Shown here: positions 35,301 to 45,008 of the stretch, piece by piece
Layout of the letters: every line of letters starts with the position of its first letter
Numbering within the stretch: the first letter of the stretch is position 1
Notes under the pieces: model-generated
What the model was told of the DNA's origin: nothing
The model's input: only the letters and a program-made list of their open reading frames with translations
Database searches by the model: none
Assembly (NCBI RefSeq): GCF_000449425.2
Contig: NZ_AVHW01000089.1
Location: forward strand, 1 to 64,000
Reading direction: 5' to 3'
Length of the DNA: 64,000 nt
DNA from: Clostridioides difficile CD160
GTDB taxonomy: Bacteria > Bacillota > Clostridia > Peptostreptococcales > Peptostreptococcaceae
Position numbers and translations under genes: made by a program

Positions 35301-37940
35301 TTATTTTACTGTATTTCTATTAATTAACTTGTTAAGCTCCATTAATATTGATGAAAGTAATGCTAAACCTAAACAAATTCCTAATTGATATAGTCCAAAT
35401 ACTGTTGGTATAGAGAATATACCTCTTAACACTGGTATTAGTGTTAAAGAGTAAAGCCCAAAGCAAATTAAAACTGCTCCTATAACATATTTATTACTGA
35501 AAAAACCTAGCTTTATTACTGTTTGATTATTAGAACGTGCAGGTAATGTCTGCATTATTCTAGCTAATATCAATGTTGAGAATGCCATAGCTACTCCAAG
35601 TTCTGGAGACACTTGTAATCCTATATATTGTGCAATTATTGTAACTATACCTATTATACACCCTCTTATAGCTACTGCCTTCAATGTTCCTCCTGCTAGT
35701 ATACTTTCATCTGGATGTCTAGGAGGTTTATTCATTATATTTTTTTCTGACTTTTCAAATCCCAATGCAATTGCTGGTAAAGAGTCATTTACTAAGTTTA
35801 TAAATAAAAGTTGTAAAGCTGTAAATGGATTTGACCAACCTGCAAATACTGCAAACAATATAGCCACTATAGCTCCTAAGTTTCCTGCAAACAAATAAGT
35901 AATTGCTTTTATTATATTGCTGTATACTGTTCTACCAACTTCAACAGCATTTACTATACTTGCAAAGTTATCATCAACTAGTACCATGGCAGATGCATCT
36001 TTTGCCACATCAGTACCACTTCCCATACCTATTCCTATATCTGCTTGTTTCAATGCTGGTGCATCATTTACACCATCACCAGTCATAGCAGTTATATTAT
36101 TTTTATGTTGCCATGCTTTTACTATACGAATTTTATTTTCTGGTGAAACTCTAGCATATACACTTATACTTTCTAGTTTTTTATATAATTCTTCTTCACT
36201 TAAAGCATCAAGTTCTTTTCCAGTAAGGGCTAAGTCTCCCTCTTCCATTATACCAATTTCTTTTGCAATTGCCGCTGCTGTTGTTTTATGGTCACCAGTT
36301 ATCATAACAGTTTTTATACCAGCACTCTTTGCTTCTCTTACAGCATCCATTACTTCTTCTCTTGGTGGGTCTATCATTGCCATTATTCCAACTAAAGTCA
36401 TATCATGTTCGTCGTCAATTGAAGGTGTAAAACCTTCTTCTGGAACATCTTTTATTGCAAATGCCAATACTCTAAGTGCCCTATTTGAAAATTCTTCATT
36501 TTTATGCTTATATTCTTCTATTATCTCATCTGTTATATCTACTTTTGAACCATTTTTTAAAGCGTATTTACATCTGCTAAATACAATATCTGGAGCTCCT
36601 TTTGTAAACATTATATAGTCTCCATATATGCTATTTACAGTAGACATAAGCTTTCTATCTGAGTCAAAGGGTATTTCATTGATTCTAATATATTTACTTC
36701 TTAATTTATCATAATCTAAATCATTTTTACTTGAATAATTTATTAATGCTACTTCTGTTGGGTCACCAACTTCTTTACCATCACTAGTTATATGAGAATC
36801 ATTACATAACGTAGAAACCATAGTCAATAATTTAGCATGATAAGAATAGTTTACTTTTTCCTTATTTAACTCATCATTGTTAGTTCCATACATATAATAA
36901 TCAACAACTGTCATTTTATTTTGTGTAAGAGTACCTGTTTTATCAGTACATATAACACTTGTTGAACCTAAAGTTTCTACTGCTGGTAATTTTCTTATTA
37001 TAGCTTGTTTTTTCGCCATACTGTTTGTTCCAACAGCCAATACTATCGTTACTATTGATGACAAAGCTTCTGGTATAGCTGCCACTGCCACTGCTACAGA
37101 GAACATGAATGAATCGAGAATGATTTGTGTCATTTCTCCATTTCCAGCCATAAAGTAATTTCTTGCTACTTGAATTATAAATATTAAAAGAGCAAGTATT
37201 ACAATACCTACACCAAGTTTTTTACTAAAATCCTCTATCTTTTGTTGTAATGGAGTAAGTTTATTTTCAGCACTTTCTAAAAGTCCTGCTATTTTACCCA
37301 TCTCAGTATCCATACCTATTCCAGTTACTACAAAAGAACCTCTACCATAAACAACCACGGCACCACTAAATACCATATTCTTCTGGTCACCTAAACTTAC
37401 ATCTTCACTTATTTTTTCTGTATGCTTTAAAACTGGCTCTGATTCTCCAGTTAACATACCTTCTACAACCTTCAGAGATTGTGCTTCTATAAGTCTTCCA
37501 TCTGCTGGTATGTAATCGCCAGCTTCTAAGAATACAATATCTCCAACTACTAAATTTTTTGCTGGAATTGTCATTTTTTTATTGTCTCTTATTACCTTTG
37601 CGTTTGGTGCAGATAAATTTTTCAAACTTTCTAATGAACTTTCTGCTTTCTTTGTTTGTACGACACCTAAAACAGAGTTTATAATAATAACTGCAAAAAT
37701 TATTATAGACTCAACAGTTTCACCTAAAAATATTTGTACTAAAGCAGCTATTAATAGAATTATTACTAAAGGGTCTTTAAAACTCTCTAAGAAAAGCTTA
37801 TACGTAGGAACTTTATCTGCTTCTTTTAATTCATTAGCTCCATTTTTTTCTAATAGCTCTTCTGCTCTTTCTTTACTCAAACCAGATAAGCTTGAGTCTA
37901 AATTTTTAATTACTTCTTGATAAGTACTTTTGTAAGACAT
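35301..37940 (-). CDS. P2-type cation ATPase (Ca2+/Mn2+ efflux type) under an Mn riboswitch
   Basis: 879 residues. N-terminal cation-ATPase domain, then the actuator motif TGESEPV, M4 with AVAAIPEALSSIV, the phosphorylation site CTDKTGTLT, nucleotide-binding KGAPD, hinge MTGDGVNDAPALKQADIG, and the C-terminal M7-M10 group. This is the P2A (SERCA/PMR1) architecture. Annotated relatives are called calcium ATPases, but a yybP-ykoY riboswitch directly upstream points to manganese export, as shown for riboswitch-linked P-type ATPases in lactococci and streptococci. The assignment to Mn is inference from regulation. Confidence 0.92.
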   Translation of the reverse strand: MSYKSTYQEVIKNLDSSLSGLSKERAEELLEKNGANELKEADKVPTYKLFLESFKDPLVIILLIAALVQIFLGETVESIIIFAVIIINSVLGVVQTKKAESSLESLKNLSAPNAKVIRDNKKMTIPAKNLVVGDIVFLEAGDYIPADGRLIEAQSLKVVEGMLTGESEPVLKHTEKISEDVSLGDQKNMVFSGAVVVYGRGSFVVTGIGMDTEMGKIAGLLESAENKLTPLQQKIEDFSKKLGVGIVILALLIFIIQVARNYFMAGNGEMTQIILDSFMFSVAVAVAAIPEALSSIVTIVLAVGTNSMAKKQAIIRKLPAVETLGSTSVICTDKTGTLTQNKMTVVDYYMYGTNNDELNKEKVNYSYHAKLLTMVSTLCNDSHITSDGKEVGDPTEVALINYSSKNDLDYDKLRSKYIRINEIPFDSDRKLMSTVNSIYGDYIMFTKGAPDIVFSRCKYALKNGSKVDITDEIIEEYKHKNEEFSNRALRVLAFAIKDVPEEGFTPSIDDEHDMTLVGIMAMIDPPREEVMDAVREAKSAGIKTVMITGDHKTTAAAIAKEIGIMEEGDLALTGKELDALSEEELYKKLESISVYARVSPENKIRIVKAWQHKNNITAMTGDGVNDAPALKQADIGIGMGSGTDVAKDASAMVLVDDNFASIVNAVEVGRTVYSNIIKAITYLFAGNLGAIVAILFAVFAGWSNPFTALQLLFINLVNDSLPAIALGFEKSEKNIMNKPPRHPDESILAGGTLKAVAIRGCIIGIVTIIAQYIGLQVSPELGVAMAFSTLILARIMQTLPARSNNQTVIKLGFFSNKYVIGAVLICFGLYSLTLIPVLRGIFSIPTVFGLYQLGICLGLALLSSILMELNKLINRNTVK

Positions 37941-38039
37941 TTGTTGCCCTCCTCTTTAATAAATTTATTTTATGTTTGGGGGCTCTTATGTATACTTGAA
38001 ATTTAAATTTTTTTTAAATAAAAATTCCTTGAATAAAAA

Positions 38040-38185
38040 AAGACCCCAAAACAAACATACCTAATGCTTATTTTGAAGGTCTTGCTATCAAGGAATTCCT
38101 TGCTAATTAACCGAGTATTTCTACTGTCTTGACGATTAATTACCACTTTCGTGTAAGCTACTCCCCTTCGAGTAGTTATCTTAAA
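38040..38185 (-). promoter_or_regulatory. yybP-ykoY manganese riboswitch
   Basis: On the minus strand the hallmark GGGGAGTAGC (38166-38157) follows an AAGATAACTACTCGA arm. A conserved second strand follows, ending in AGACC…GGTCT with a T-run (38048 down to 38033), an expression-platform terminator about 100 bases before the ATPase ATG. Mn2+ binding would stop termination and turn the efflux gene on. Confidence 0.82.
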
Positions 38186-38266
38186 TTGTATTTACATTAT
38201 ATCATCTTACATGATTGATAGTCCAGTTTATTTTTTTGTTTTAACCTAAATTTAACAATTTATAAC

Positions 38267-38914
38267 TTAGTCTATATGTAAATATTCTTCTAAAGTCAAG
38301 TTATTCATTGCAAAGTTTTTGCTATGTTCAGTCCCAACATATCTATAATGCCAAGATTCATACATATATCCAGTTATATTCTCTTTACCTTTTGGATATC
38401 TAAGTATAAAACCATACTTATATGCATTTTCATACAACCACTTAGCTTCTTTTGTATTATTAAACTTCTGATTTGCCCAACTAGATTGGTCATTTCCTCC
38501 AATATCAAAAGCAAGTCCAGTTTGATGTTCACTTTCTCCAGGCTTAGCTGAAAATCTATTTGCCTCTTTCTCTCCATGTTCTTTTACATACGATTTAAAT
38601 AATTTATCTTGATATTCATAACTTCTATATGTACTAAAAGCTTTTAAATTTAATCCTGACTTTTGAGCCTCTTTATTCATTTTATAAAAAGCATCTTTGG
38701 CTTCATTACTCTCTTGTGGAGAATAATCCTTCGGTAAGCTATATTTCTTATTTGCTACTATAATATTATTTATTGCTAATACATTTACGCCTCTCCTGTA
38801 TTTACTTAATTCAGATATCATAATTTTCTTTCCTGCGCTAGAACTATCAATAAACATTCCTACAAAAACTATACATAGAGCAAAAATTATGGCTAGACAA
38901 GTTTTCTTTTTCAT
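38267..38914 (-). CDS. VanY-type D-alanyl-D-alanine carboxypeptidase (M15B)
   Basis: 215 residues with an N-terminal signal anchor (TCLAIIFALCIVFVGMFI). Zn-binding motifs are SEHQTGLAFDIGG (His and Asp) and ESWHYRYVG (His), with the catalytic Glu in the ESWH segment. FSTYRSYEYQDKLF is also typical of VanY/DdcY. It removes the terminal D-Ala of muropeptides outside the cell. No vanA/B-type ligase or VanRS pair is next to it, so it is probably a housekeeping enzyme and not part of a resistance operon. Confidence 0.92.
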   Translation of the reverse strand: MKKKTCLAIIFALCIVFVGMFIDSSSAGKKIMISELSKYRRGVNVLAINNIIVANKKYSLPKDYSPQESNEAKDAFYKMNKEAQKSGLNLKAFSTYRSYEYQDKLFKSYVKEHGEKEANRFSAKPGESEHQTGLAFDIGGNDQSSWANQKFNNTKEAKWLYENAYKYGFILRYPKGKENITGYMYESWHYRYVGTEHSKNFAMNNLTLEEYLHID

Positions 38915-39099
38915 ATACTACACCTCCATAATTAGTATTTGATACAGAAAAATTTCAAGACATTTTCTTTCTTAGTATAATCATACCACTAATTTATTGC
39001 AATATAGTTAAAGTATTCTTACGAAATTCTTAATTTCTTCTCTATATGACTAAAAACAACAACAAATTTCTCAAAATTCTCAGGTTAATGGTACATATA

Positions 39100-39167
39100 T
39101 TGATTTTTTTTCCAAATAGTGTATAATATATCTATAGAAACTCATAAGTACTCTTTAGTACTTTATG
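39100..39167 (+). promoter_or_regulatory. promoter and TetR operator of the efflux operon
   Basis: TTGATT (39100-39105), 16-base spacer, TATAAT (39122-39127), then an inverted repeat CATAAGTACT-ctttAGTACTTTATG (39143-39167) just after the expected start. The position is right for autorepression by the TetR protein encoded next. Confidence 0.7.
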
Positions 39168-39192
39168 TTTTTATATGAAAGGAGATAGTAAA

Positions 39193-40083
39193 GTGACGGA
39201 TAAGCAAAGACTTATTATAACTATTGCACAAAGAATTTTTGACCAAAAAGGTTTTCAAAATACTTCGATACTGGATATTGTCAAAGAATGTAAAATGTCT
39301 AAAGCTACTTTTTATAAACATTTTGAAACTAAAGAAATTTTTATCTGTGAAATAATCAATTATTATGATGAAAAATTCTTAGAAATTATACATTCCATCA
39401 ATGAAAACAATGATATTCCATCATCTGAGAAGTTAAGAAGAAAGATAATCGCTGTATGGGAAAATATTTTTTCTAGAACTACTATAAATACCTATATAAG
39501 AGAAAATTTTTCTGAAGCTCAACGTAATACTACAAGTAAATTACAAAAAAAATCTCGAGCTAACTTATTGAATGAATACAAACTCAGTTTATTCGATAAC
39601 TATGGGGATAAAATAGAAAACAATATATTCGATTTAGTTTTCTTATTAGATGCACTAATTCATCAGTTTACGTATATTATTCACATACAAAAGAGAGAAG
39701 TGAATGTATACTTTATTGCTGAATTCACTATACAAATTTTAGATTTAGTAGTAGAAAATATTAATAATCTAAATCCTTTAATTGAAAAATCAATGTTTTT
39801 ATATGAACAAGAAGATGAAGCCTACTTTTCCATTCATAATAAATCGCTATTTTTTAAAACGATACAAGATATAGAGGAACTAATAAAAACGGATACTTCA
39901 CTCCTTGAAAACCCCAAGTTACTAGAAGCAACACAAAAATTATATATCGAGGAAAAAAATCAACAATATGATTCTTTAATTATGGATGCAATGATTACAT
40001 ATTTAGAAAAAGAAGACATTTTGAGACCAAAGGTACTTTTATTGAACAGTATTAAAAATCAATTAAAAAAGGAGACGTTATAA
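39193..40083 (+). CDS. TetR-family transcriptional regulator
   Basis: 296 residues from the GTG at 39193, which has AAAGGAGA upstream at good spacing; the ATG at 39175 precedes that ribosome site and adds only six residues. The N-terminal HTH reads ITIAQRIFDQKGFQNTSILDIVKECKMSKATFYKHFETKEIF, a textbook TetR domain. The C-terminal ligand domain is longer than usual (about 230 residues) with a helical extension. It is 3 bases upstream of the MFS pump gene, so it should control its own operon. Confidence 0.92.
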   Translation: MTDKQRLIITIAQRIFDQKGFQNTSILDIVKECKMSKATFYKHFETKEIFICEIINYYDEKFLEIIHSINENNDIPSSEKLRRKIIAVWENIFSRTTINTYIRENFSEAQRNTTSKLQKKSRANLLNEYKLSLFDNYGDKIENNIFDLVFLLDALIHQFTYIIHIQKREVNVYFIAEFTIQILDLVVENINNLNPLIEKSMFLYEQEDEAYFSIHNKSLFFKTIQDIEELIKTDTSLLENPKLLEATQKLYIEEKNQQYDSLIMDAMITYLEKEDILRPKVLLLNSIKNQLKKETL

Positions 40084-40086
40084 ATC

Positions 40087-41487
40087 ATGGAAACCCAAAG
40101 TAATAACAAAAAAGGAAATTTAATAATAGCAATCGTAATGACTGGTGCTTTTATAAGCTCTCTTAGCCAAACATTATTATCAACTGCATTACCTAATATA
40201 ATGTCAGATTTTAAAATTACTGCTGATGTTGGTCAGTGGTTAACAACTATTTATCTACTTATTGCAGGTATTATTGTACCCACAACAGCTTACTTAATAA
40301 ATAGGTTTAGTACTAGAAAATTGTTTATTACATCAATGACTATATTTTCTCTAGGATGTGTCATTGCACTTTTTTCTAATAATTTTTCAACTATGTTAGT
40401 TGCTCGTGTATTACAAGCAGTAGGTTCTGGTTCTTTAATGCCACTATTACAAGTTATTATACTTTATTTATGTCCTGTAGAAAAACGTGGTGCAGCTATG
40501 GGTTTAGTCGGTATTACAGTAGGATTTGCTCCAGCTATAGGACCAACTTTATCTGGATGGTTGGTAGATTCATTTGGTTGGCATAGTTTATTTTTACTTC
40601 TCTCACCCATTGCTATATTAGACGTTATACTTTCATTTATTCTATTAAAAAATGTTGGAGAAGCTCAAAAACTAAAATTAGATATACCTTCAATAATACT
40701 ATCTTCTCTAGGGTTTGGTGGTTTGTTGATTGGATTTACTAATCAAGGTAATTATGGATGGACTAATATTGCCACATATTTACCAATAATTATAGGATTT
40801 ATATCATTAATCTTATTTACATTACGCCAATTAAAATCTAAAGAACCATTTTTGGAATTGAGAGTTTTTAAAAACAAACCATTTTTAATTTCTACAATAT
40901 TGATTATGATTGTATACGCTTCAATGATGTCTGCTACATTAATGATTCCTCTATATATCCAATCTGTAAGAGGTTTTTCTGCATTAGTTTCAGGTTCTTT
41001 AATGATGCCAGGTGCTATACTGATGGTTGTATTAAATCCAGTTGCAGGTCGTCATTTAGATAAATACGGACCTCAAGCTTTATCAATATTGGGAACTGGC
41101 TGTTTATTTTTAGGAACTTTGTCTTTCGCTTTTTTAGGTAAAGATACATCTTTAATTCATGTATCATTGATGTATTGTATACGTATGATTGGTATTTCAC
41201 TAGTTCTAATGCCATTAACTACATGGGGACTTAAATCCCTAGATAGAGAGCTTATTTCTCATGCTACAGCAATAAATAGTACTCTTAGACAAATATCTGG
41301 TGCTATAGGTTCTGCTGTACTTATTACTATAATGACATCTGCCACTAAAAAAGCACATATGAGTTCAGCTATTCTGTCTAACATACATGGAATGGATGTT
41401 GCATTTTCAACAGCTGCAACTCTTGCATTTATTGGTTTAGTTATTTCTATATGTTTTATAAAAGAACGTCAAATTATTAGAGGTTAA
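40087..41487 (+). CDS. MFS drug-efflux transporter (DHA2/EmrB-like)
   Basis: 466 residues, about 12-14 membrane helices. The DHA2 signatures are present: an acid-free first helix with SLSQTLLSTALPNIMSDF, motif A-like NRFSTRKLF, the Arg helix LVARVLQAVGSGSLMP, and the antiporter motif C GITVGFAPAIGPTLSGWLVD. It is expected to export lipophilic drugs or toxic metabolites by proton antiport. Translationally close to the TetR gene, whose ligand is likely a substrate of the pump. Confidence 0.92.
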   Translation: METQSNNKKGNLIIAIVMTGAFISSLSQTLLSTALPNIMSDFKITADVGQWLTTIYLLIAGIIVPTTAYLINRFSTRKLFITSMTIFSLGCVIALFSNNFSTMLVARVLQAVGSGSLMPLLQVIILYLCPVEKRGAAMGLVGITVGFAPAIGPTLSGWLVDSFGWHSLFLLLSPIAILDVILSFILLKNVGEAQKLKLDIPSIILSSLGFGGLLIGFTNQGNYGWTNIATYLPIIIGFISLILFTLRQLKSKEPFLELRVFKNKPFLISTILIMIVYASMMSATLMIPLYIQSVRGFSALVSGSLMMPGAILMVVLNPVAGRHLDKYGPQALSILGTGCLFLGTLSFAFLGKDTSLIHVSLMYCIRMIGISLVLMPLTTWGLKSLDRELISHATAINSTLRQISGAIGSAVLITIMTSATKKAHMSSAILSNIHGMDVAFSTAATLAFIGLVISICFIKERQIIRG

Positions 41488-41503
41488 CAAAAAGAAATTA
41501 ATA

Positions 41504-41557
41504 AAAAAGGAGTTGTCATATGAACAATTTAAGTTTGCTCTATGACAACTCCTTTTT
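41504..41557 (+). terminator. bidirectional terminator after the MFS gene
   Basis: A perfect 17-bp stem AAAAAGGAGTTGTCATA with its complement and a 20-base loop, between converging operons. Confidence 0.85.
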
Positions 41558-41624
41558 ACCTATTTTAATCAGCACATTTTTAATTATGCTATATTTTCCT
41601 ATATAGTCCCTATACATCAAACAC

Positions 41625-42344
41625 TCAGTTATTTTTACCAAAATAATTGTTTCTAATCTTACATACATTTTTTGTCATTATTTTTCTAATAAGATGCACA
41701 TATATGAAGTTTTTTAATTTTGATAGATGTTGTGAATGAGTAGAGAAAAATACATCTGGTGAAGAAAAAACACCATAATCATATGCTATAGCTTCTTTTT
41801 GAATAAAAGTATCTTTACCATCCCAATCAATAGATGTGTTTTTCAAATCATTTGTGGCTATTGCATACTTTTTGAATATTCCATTCTGATTAATAAATTT
41901 CTTCTGAATTGCTTCTAAATATTTTTTATCAGTTATTACTCCCTCTAAAGCAATCCATTTATCTTGATAAAATACCTCTACCCAAGTATGAAGAATATAT
42001 TTTGGTGCTAATAGTGAAATCAATTTAGATGTAGCACCTCGTTGAAAGTCTTTTGTTACATTAAAAGCATGAAGCCTACAAGGTATATTCACTGAACGTA
42101 ATAATGCCATTAAAAGAGTAGCTTTTGTATTACATTGTCCCATACCTTCATTTAGTACCTGTGTTGCCTTCAACATATCAGAAGCATTATAGCCAAATAA
42201 AATATCATTTTGGACAAACTCATAAATAGATTTTATTTTATGAAAATCATCTAAATCTAACCACTTCTTAAGTGATACCAAAACCTTAAGTTGTGGGTCA
42301 TTATAGTTTAGCATCTTTGTTTCTTCTAAATATTCTTTATTCAT
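41625..42344 (-). CDS. transglutaminase-like domain protein
   Basis: 239 residues with the transglutaminase-like cysteine-peptidase core: NEGMGQCNTKATLLMALLRSVNIPCRLHAF carries the catalytic Cys, and ILHTWVEVFYQDKWIALEG carries the catalytic His, with Asp/Glu following. No signal peptide is seen. The family includes proteases and cross-linkers; the actual activity is unknown. It is 46 bases downstream of an AraC-type regulator on the same strand, which probably controls it. Confidence 0.82.
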   Translation of the reverse strand: MNKEYLEETKMLNYNDPQLKVLVSLKKWLDLDDFHKIKSIYEFVQNDILFGYNASDMLKATQVLNEGMGQCNTKATLLMALLRSVNIPCRLHAFNVTKDFQRGATSKLISLLAPKYILHTWVEVFYQDKWIALEGVITDKKYLEAIQKKFINQNGIFKKYAIATNDLKNTSIDWDGKDTFIQKEAIAYDYGVFSSPDVFFSTHSQHLSKLKNFIYVHLIRKIMTKNVCKIRNNYFGKNN

Positions 42345-42390
42345 AAAAAATCCCCTTTCTTAGTACAACTTCATTATATAACGAGAATAT

Positions 42391-43149
42391 TTAATATACT
42401 TTCAAAAACTCGCTATCTTTTAAAGATAAAGAAACGGGCATTCCCATCATACGCTTAACTGTTCCTGCAAAGTGTGATGGAGTATCGAATCCAGCAATCA
42501 TAGAAGCTTCAGTAACACTTTTTCCAGAAAGCAATTCTCTGAAAGCACACTCCATTTGATGAAGTAAAATATAGCTTTTTAAAGGTATCCCAATTTGCTC
42601 TTTAAAAAGGTGTGATAATCTACTTGCTGATAGTCCCACTTTATATGCAAAATTTGATATCGTATGATTATAACAATTACAAGTATGTAATAAATGAAGC
42701 AACTCGGTAATTCTATCATCATAGTATTTAATAGTTGCAGGGAAACTCAAATAGCTGTTAAGCATTTTCATGAACTTTAAATATTGTTCTTCACTGGATT
42801 GATATATCAAAAAAGTTCCTTGTTGACGTAATTCATCTAATCCATCTTTTTCACATATCCAATATCCAAAATCATTCATTTTTGAGGTAAGCTGTTCTGC
42901 AAATATAGATGTAGGTTCAATAAGAGCAGAATAATAAACTTTTTTTCTTGCTGAAAATGAGTGAGAGATATTTTTATCTACTACGATACAATTACATTTA
43001 ACTAATTTTTCATTGACTATTATTTCAATGCTATCTTCTATTCCTATAAATAATTGTAACATCCAATGGCTATGTTTATCTGCCTCTAAATGATTTGTAA
43101 TCATACTAATTCTATCTTCTTGCCAGAAAATTTTATTTATAATGTTCAT
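42391..43149 (-). CDS. AraC-family transcriptional regulator
   Basis: 252 residues from ATG 43149 (GGAGTGAT upstream). The N-terminal cupin-like sensor (TNHLEADKHSHWMLQLFIGIEDSIEI) is followed by two C-terminal HTHs: SNFAYKVGLSASRLSHLFKEQIGIPLKSYI and VTEASMIAGFDTPSHFAGTVKRMMG. Co-directional and adjacent to the transglutaminase-like gene. The ligand is unknown. Confidence 0.9.
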   Translation of the reverse strand: MNIINKIFWQEDRISMITNHLEADKHSHWMLQLFIGIEDSIEIIVNEKLVKCNCIVVDKNISHSFSARKKVYYSALIEPTSIFAEQLTSKMNDFGYWICEKDGLDELRQQGTFLIYQSSEEQYLKFMKMLNSYLSFPATIKYYDDRITELLHLLHTCNCYNHTISNFAYKVGLSASRLSHLFKEQIGIPLKSYILLHQMECAFRELLSGKSVTEASMIAGFDTPSHFAGTVKRMMGMPVSLSLKDSEFLKVY

Positions 43150-43238
43150 TGTATCACTCCATTCTTCTAAAAATATCACTCTTTATTTTAATAGATTGTC
43201 CTATATTTGTGAATACATTTGATAAAAGACCTGCAAAA

Positions 43239-43281
43239 AGGCATGAATCCTTAGGATAAAAATACCCAAGAATTCATGCCT
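43239..43281 (-). terminator. terminator of ridA
   Basis: A GGCATGAAT stem with ATTCATGCC (10 bp including flanking A-T), internal CCTTAG/CCCAAG bulges, 35 bases past the ridA stop. Confidence 0.7.
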
Positions 43282-43315
43282 AATCTAATAGCTACATGTT
43301 CCAAATTATATATTC

Positions 43316-43696
43316 TTATAATACAGCTATTACTTCTATTTCAACTTTAACGTCTTTTGGTAATCTAGCAACTTCTACACAAGCTCTTGCTGGTTTATTT
43401 TCTCCAAAATATTCAGCATAAACTTCGTTTATAGCTCCAAATTCATTCATATCTTTTATAAATACTGTAGTTTTTACTACATTTGAAAAATCAGCTCCAC
43501 TTTCAGCTAATATAGCTTTAAGATTTTTTAAAGATTGAGCAGTTTGAGCTTGTACATCTCCTTCAACTACTTCCATAGTCTCTGGTACAAGAGGAACTTG
43601 TCCAGATACAAATAATAAGTTTCCAGCTTTTATAGCTTGAGAGTATGGTCCTAAAGCTGCTGGTGCATCATTAGTATGTATTACTTCATGTTTCAT
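43316..43696 (-). CDS. ridA: enamine/imine deaminase RidA
   Basis: Codes for 126 residues, the standard YjgF/YER057c/UK114 length. Starts [33 protein letters not shown]. The carboxylate-binding Arg lies in the C-terminal [25 protein letters not shown]. It hydrolyses reactive 2-aminoacrylate and 2-aminocrotonate. It sits 94 bases downstream of ilvA on the same strand, and IlvA makes exactly these intermediates. Confidence 0.96.
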   Translation of the reverse strand: MKHEVIHTNDAPAALGPYSQAIKAGNLLFVSGQVPLVPETMEVVEGDVQAQTAQSLKNLKAILAESGADFSNVVKTTVFIKDMNEFGAINEVYAEYFGENKPARACVEVARLPKDVKVEIEVIAVL

Positions 43697-43790
43697 TTTA
43701 AAATCCTCCTAATTCGTTAATCTAATACACATAAAATGTATCTTTATACACTATTATACTATTTTTCTTGTATATTATATACACTTTTTA

Positions 43791-45008
43791 TTATAATTCT
43801 ATAATTTTAAAACCTTTTTCTTCTATAGCTTTCTTTATTTTAGCTATATGGTCATAATCTATTGTCTCTAATATAAATTCCGCACTTTGTTTTCCTAGAG
43901 CTTCCCCTGCTGATAATTTACCTTGATTAGCACTTAAAATGTTTCCACCATTCTCACTTATTATTCTAGTTAATTCAGCAAAGTTTCCTGGCTTGTCTTC
44001 CATAATTGTACTAAATGAATATCTTCTTCCTTCTTTAGCTAAAGCAACACCTATTATTCTATATAATGTATTTATGTCTATATTACCACCAGATATTATA
44101 CAAACTACATTTTCATCTTTTGCTGGTACATACTTACCACTTAATATAGCAGCTGTACATACAGCTCCGGCACCTTCTGAAACTATCTTTTGACTTTCCA
44201 TCATAAATAATATTGATTCTGCAATTTCTGTTTCTTCAACCACAACTATTTCATCAACTAATTCATGTATTATTTCAAAAGTTAAATCTCCTGGAGTTTT
44301 AACAGCTATACCATCAGCTATTGTAGTATCATTAAATGCAGTTGTTACTTTTCCATTTTTAACCGATTCTTTCATTGAAGGTATATTTGCAGTTTGAACA
44401 CCAACTATTTTAACATTAGGATTTAATGCTTTTGCTGCAACAGCAATACCAGAGATGATTCCTCCACCACCAACTGGGCATAATATAGTATCAACTTTAT
44501 TGTCTAATTGTTCGAAAATTTCAAGAGATATAGTTCCTTGTCCTGCTATAACATATTTATCATTGAATGGATGTAAGAAAGTTGCTCCTGTTTCTTTTTG
44601 TATTTCAACAGCTTTTGCATATGCATCATCATAAACCGCACCATTTAAAACTACTTCTGCTCCATACCCTTTAGTTGCACTAACTTTTGCTAAAGGTGCA
44701 GTTGCTGGCATTACTATTGTAGATTTTATACCAGTCATTTTCGCCCCTAATGCAACACCTTGAGCATGATTTCCTGCACTTGAAGCTATAACTCCACTTG
44801 CTTTTTCTTCATCTGTTAAACTTGCTATTTTGTTACAAGCTCCTCTTAATTTAAAAGAACCTGTTTTTTGAAGGTTTTCACATTTATAGAACACCTTTGC
44901 ACCTGTTTTTTCGCTAAGTTTAACGCTTTCAAGTAAATCAGTTTTTTTAACTATGTCTTTAATGGTCTCTCTAGCTTCTTTTACATCTGTTAAGGTAACA
45001 TTTATCAT
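43791..45008 (-). CDS. ilvA: threonine ammonia-lyase (catabolic type with ACT domain)
   Basis: 405 residues from ATG 45008 (GGGAGTGG upstream). The PLP lysine is in TGSFKLRGACNKI; SSAGNHAQGVALGAKM and the glycine loop PVGGGGIISG follow, and a single ACT domain ends the protein (YSFSTIMEDKPGNFAELTRII). The size and single ACT fit the 400-residue catabolic/IlvA1 form. It deaminates threonine (and serine) to 2-oxobutyrate (pyruvate). Downstream ridA handles its enamine by-products. Whether it serves isoleucine synthesis or amino-acid fermentation is not decided by the sequence. Confidence 0.93.
   Translation of the reverse strand: MINVTLTDVKEARETIKDIVKKTDLLESVKLSEKTGAKVFYKCENLQKTGSFKLRGACNKIASLTDEEKASGVIASSAGNHAQGVALGAKMTGIKSTIVMPATAPLAKVSATKGYGAEVVLNGAVYDDAYAKAVEIQKETGATFLHPFNDKYVIAGQGTISLEIFEQLDNKVDTILCPVGGGGIISGIAVAAKALNPNVKIVGVQTANIPSMKESVKNGKVTTAFNDTTIADGIAVKTPGDLTFEIIHELVDEIVVVEETEIAESILFMMESQKIVSEGAGAVCTAAILSGKYVPAKDENVVCIISGGNIDINTLYRIIGVALAKEGRRYSFSTIMEDKPGNFAELTRIISENGGNILSANQGKLSAGEALGKQSAEFILETIDYDHIAKIKKAIEEKGFKIIEL

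Noticed and set aside
35917-36618. 233-codon plus-strand frame inside the P-type ATPase
   Set aside because: Lies entirely antisense to well-conserved ATPase motifs and shows no domain; it is a shadow.
38267-38914. VanY as part of a vancomycin-resistance operon
   Set aside because: No ligase, VanX, VanH or VanRS genes nearby; stand-alone VanY-like carboxypeptidases are common in clostridia.
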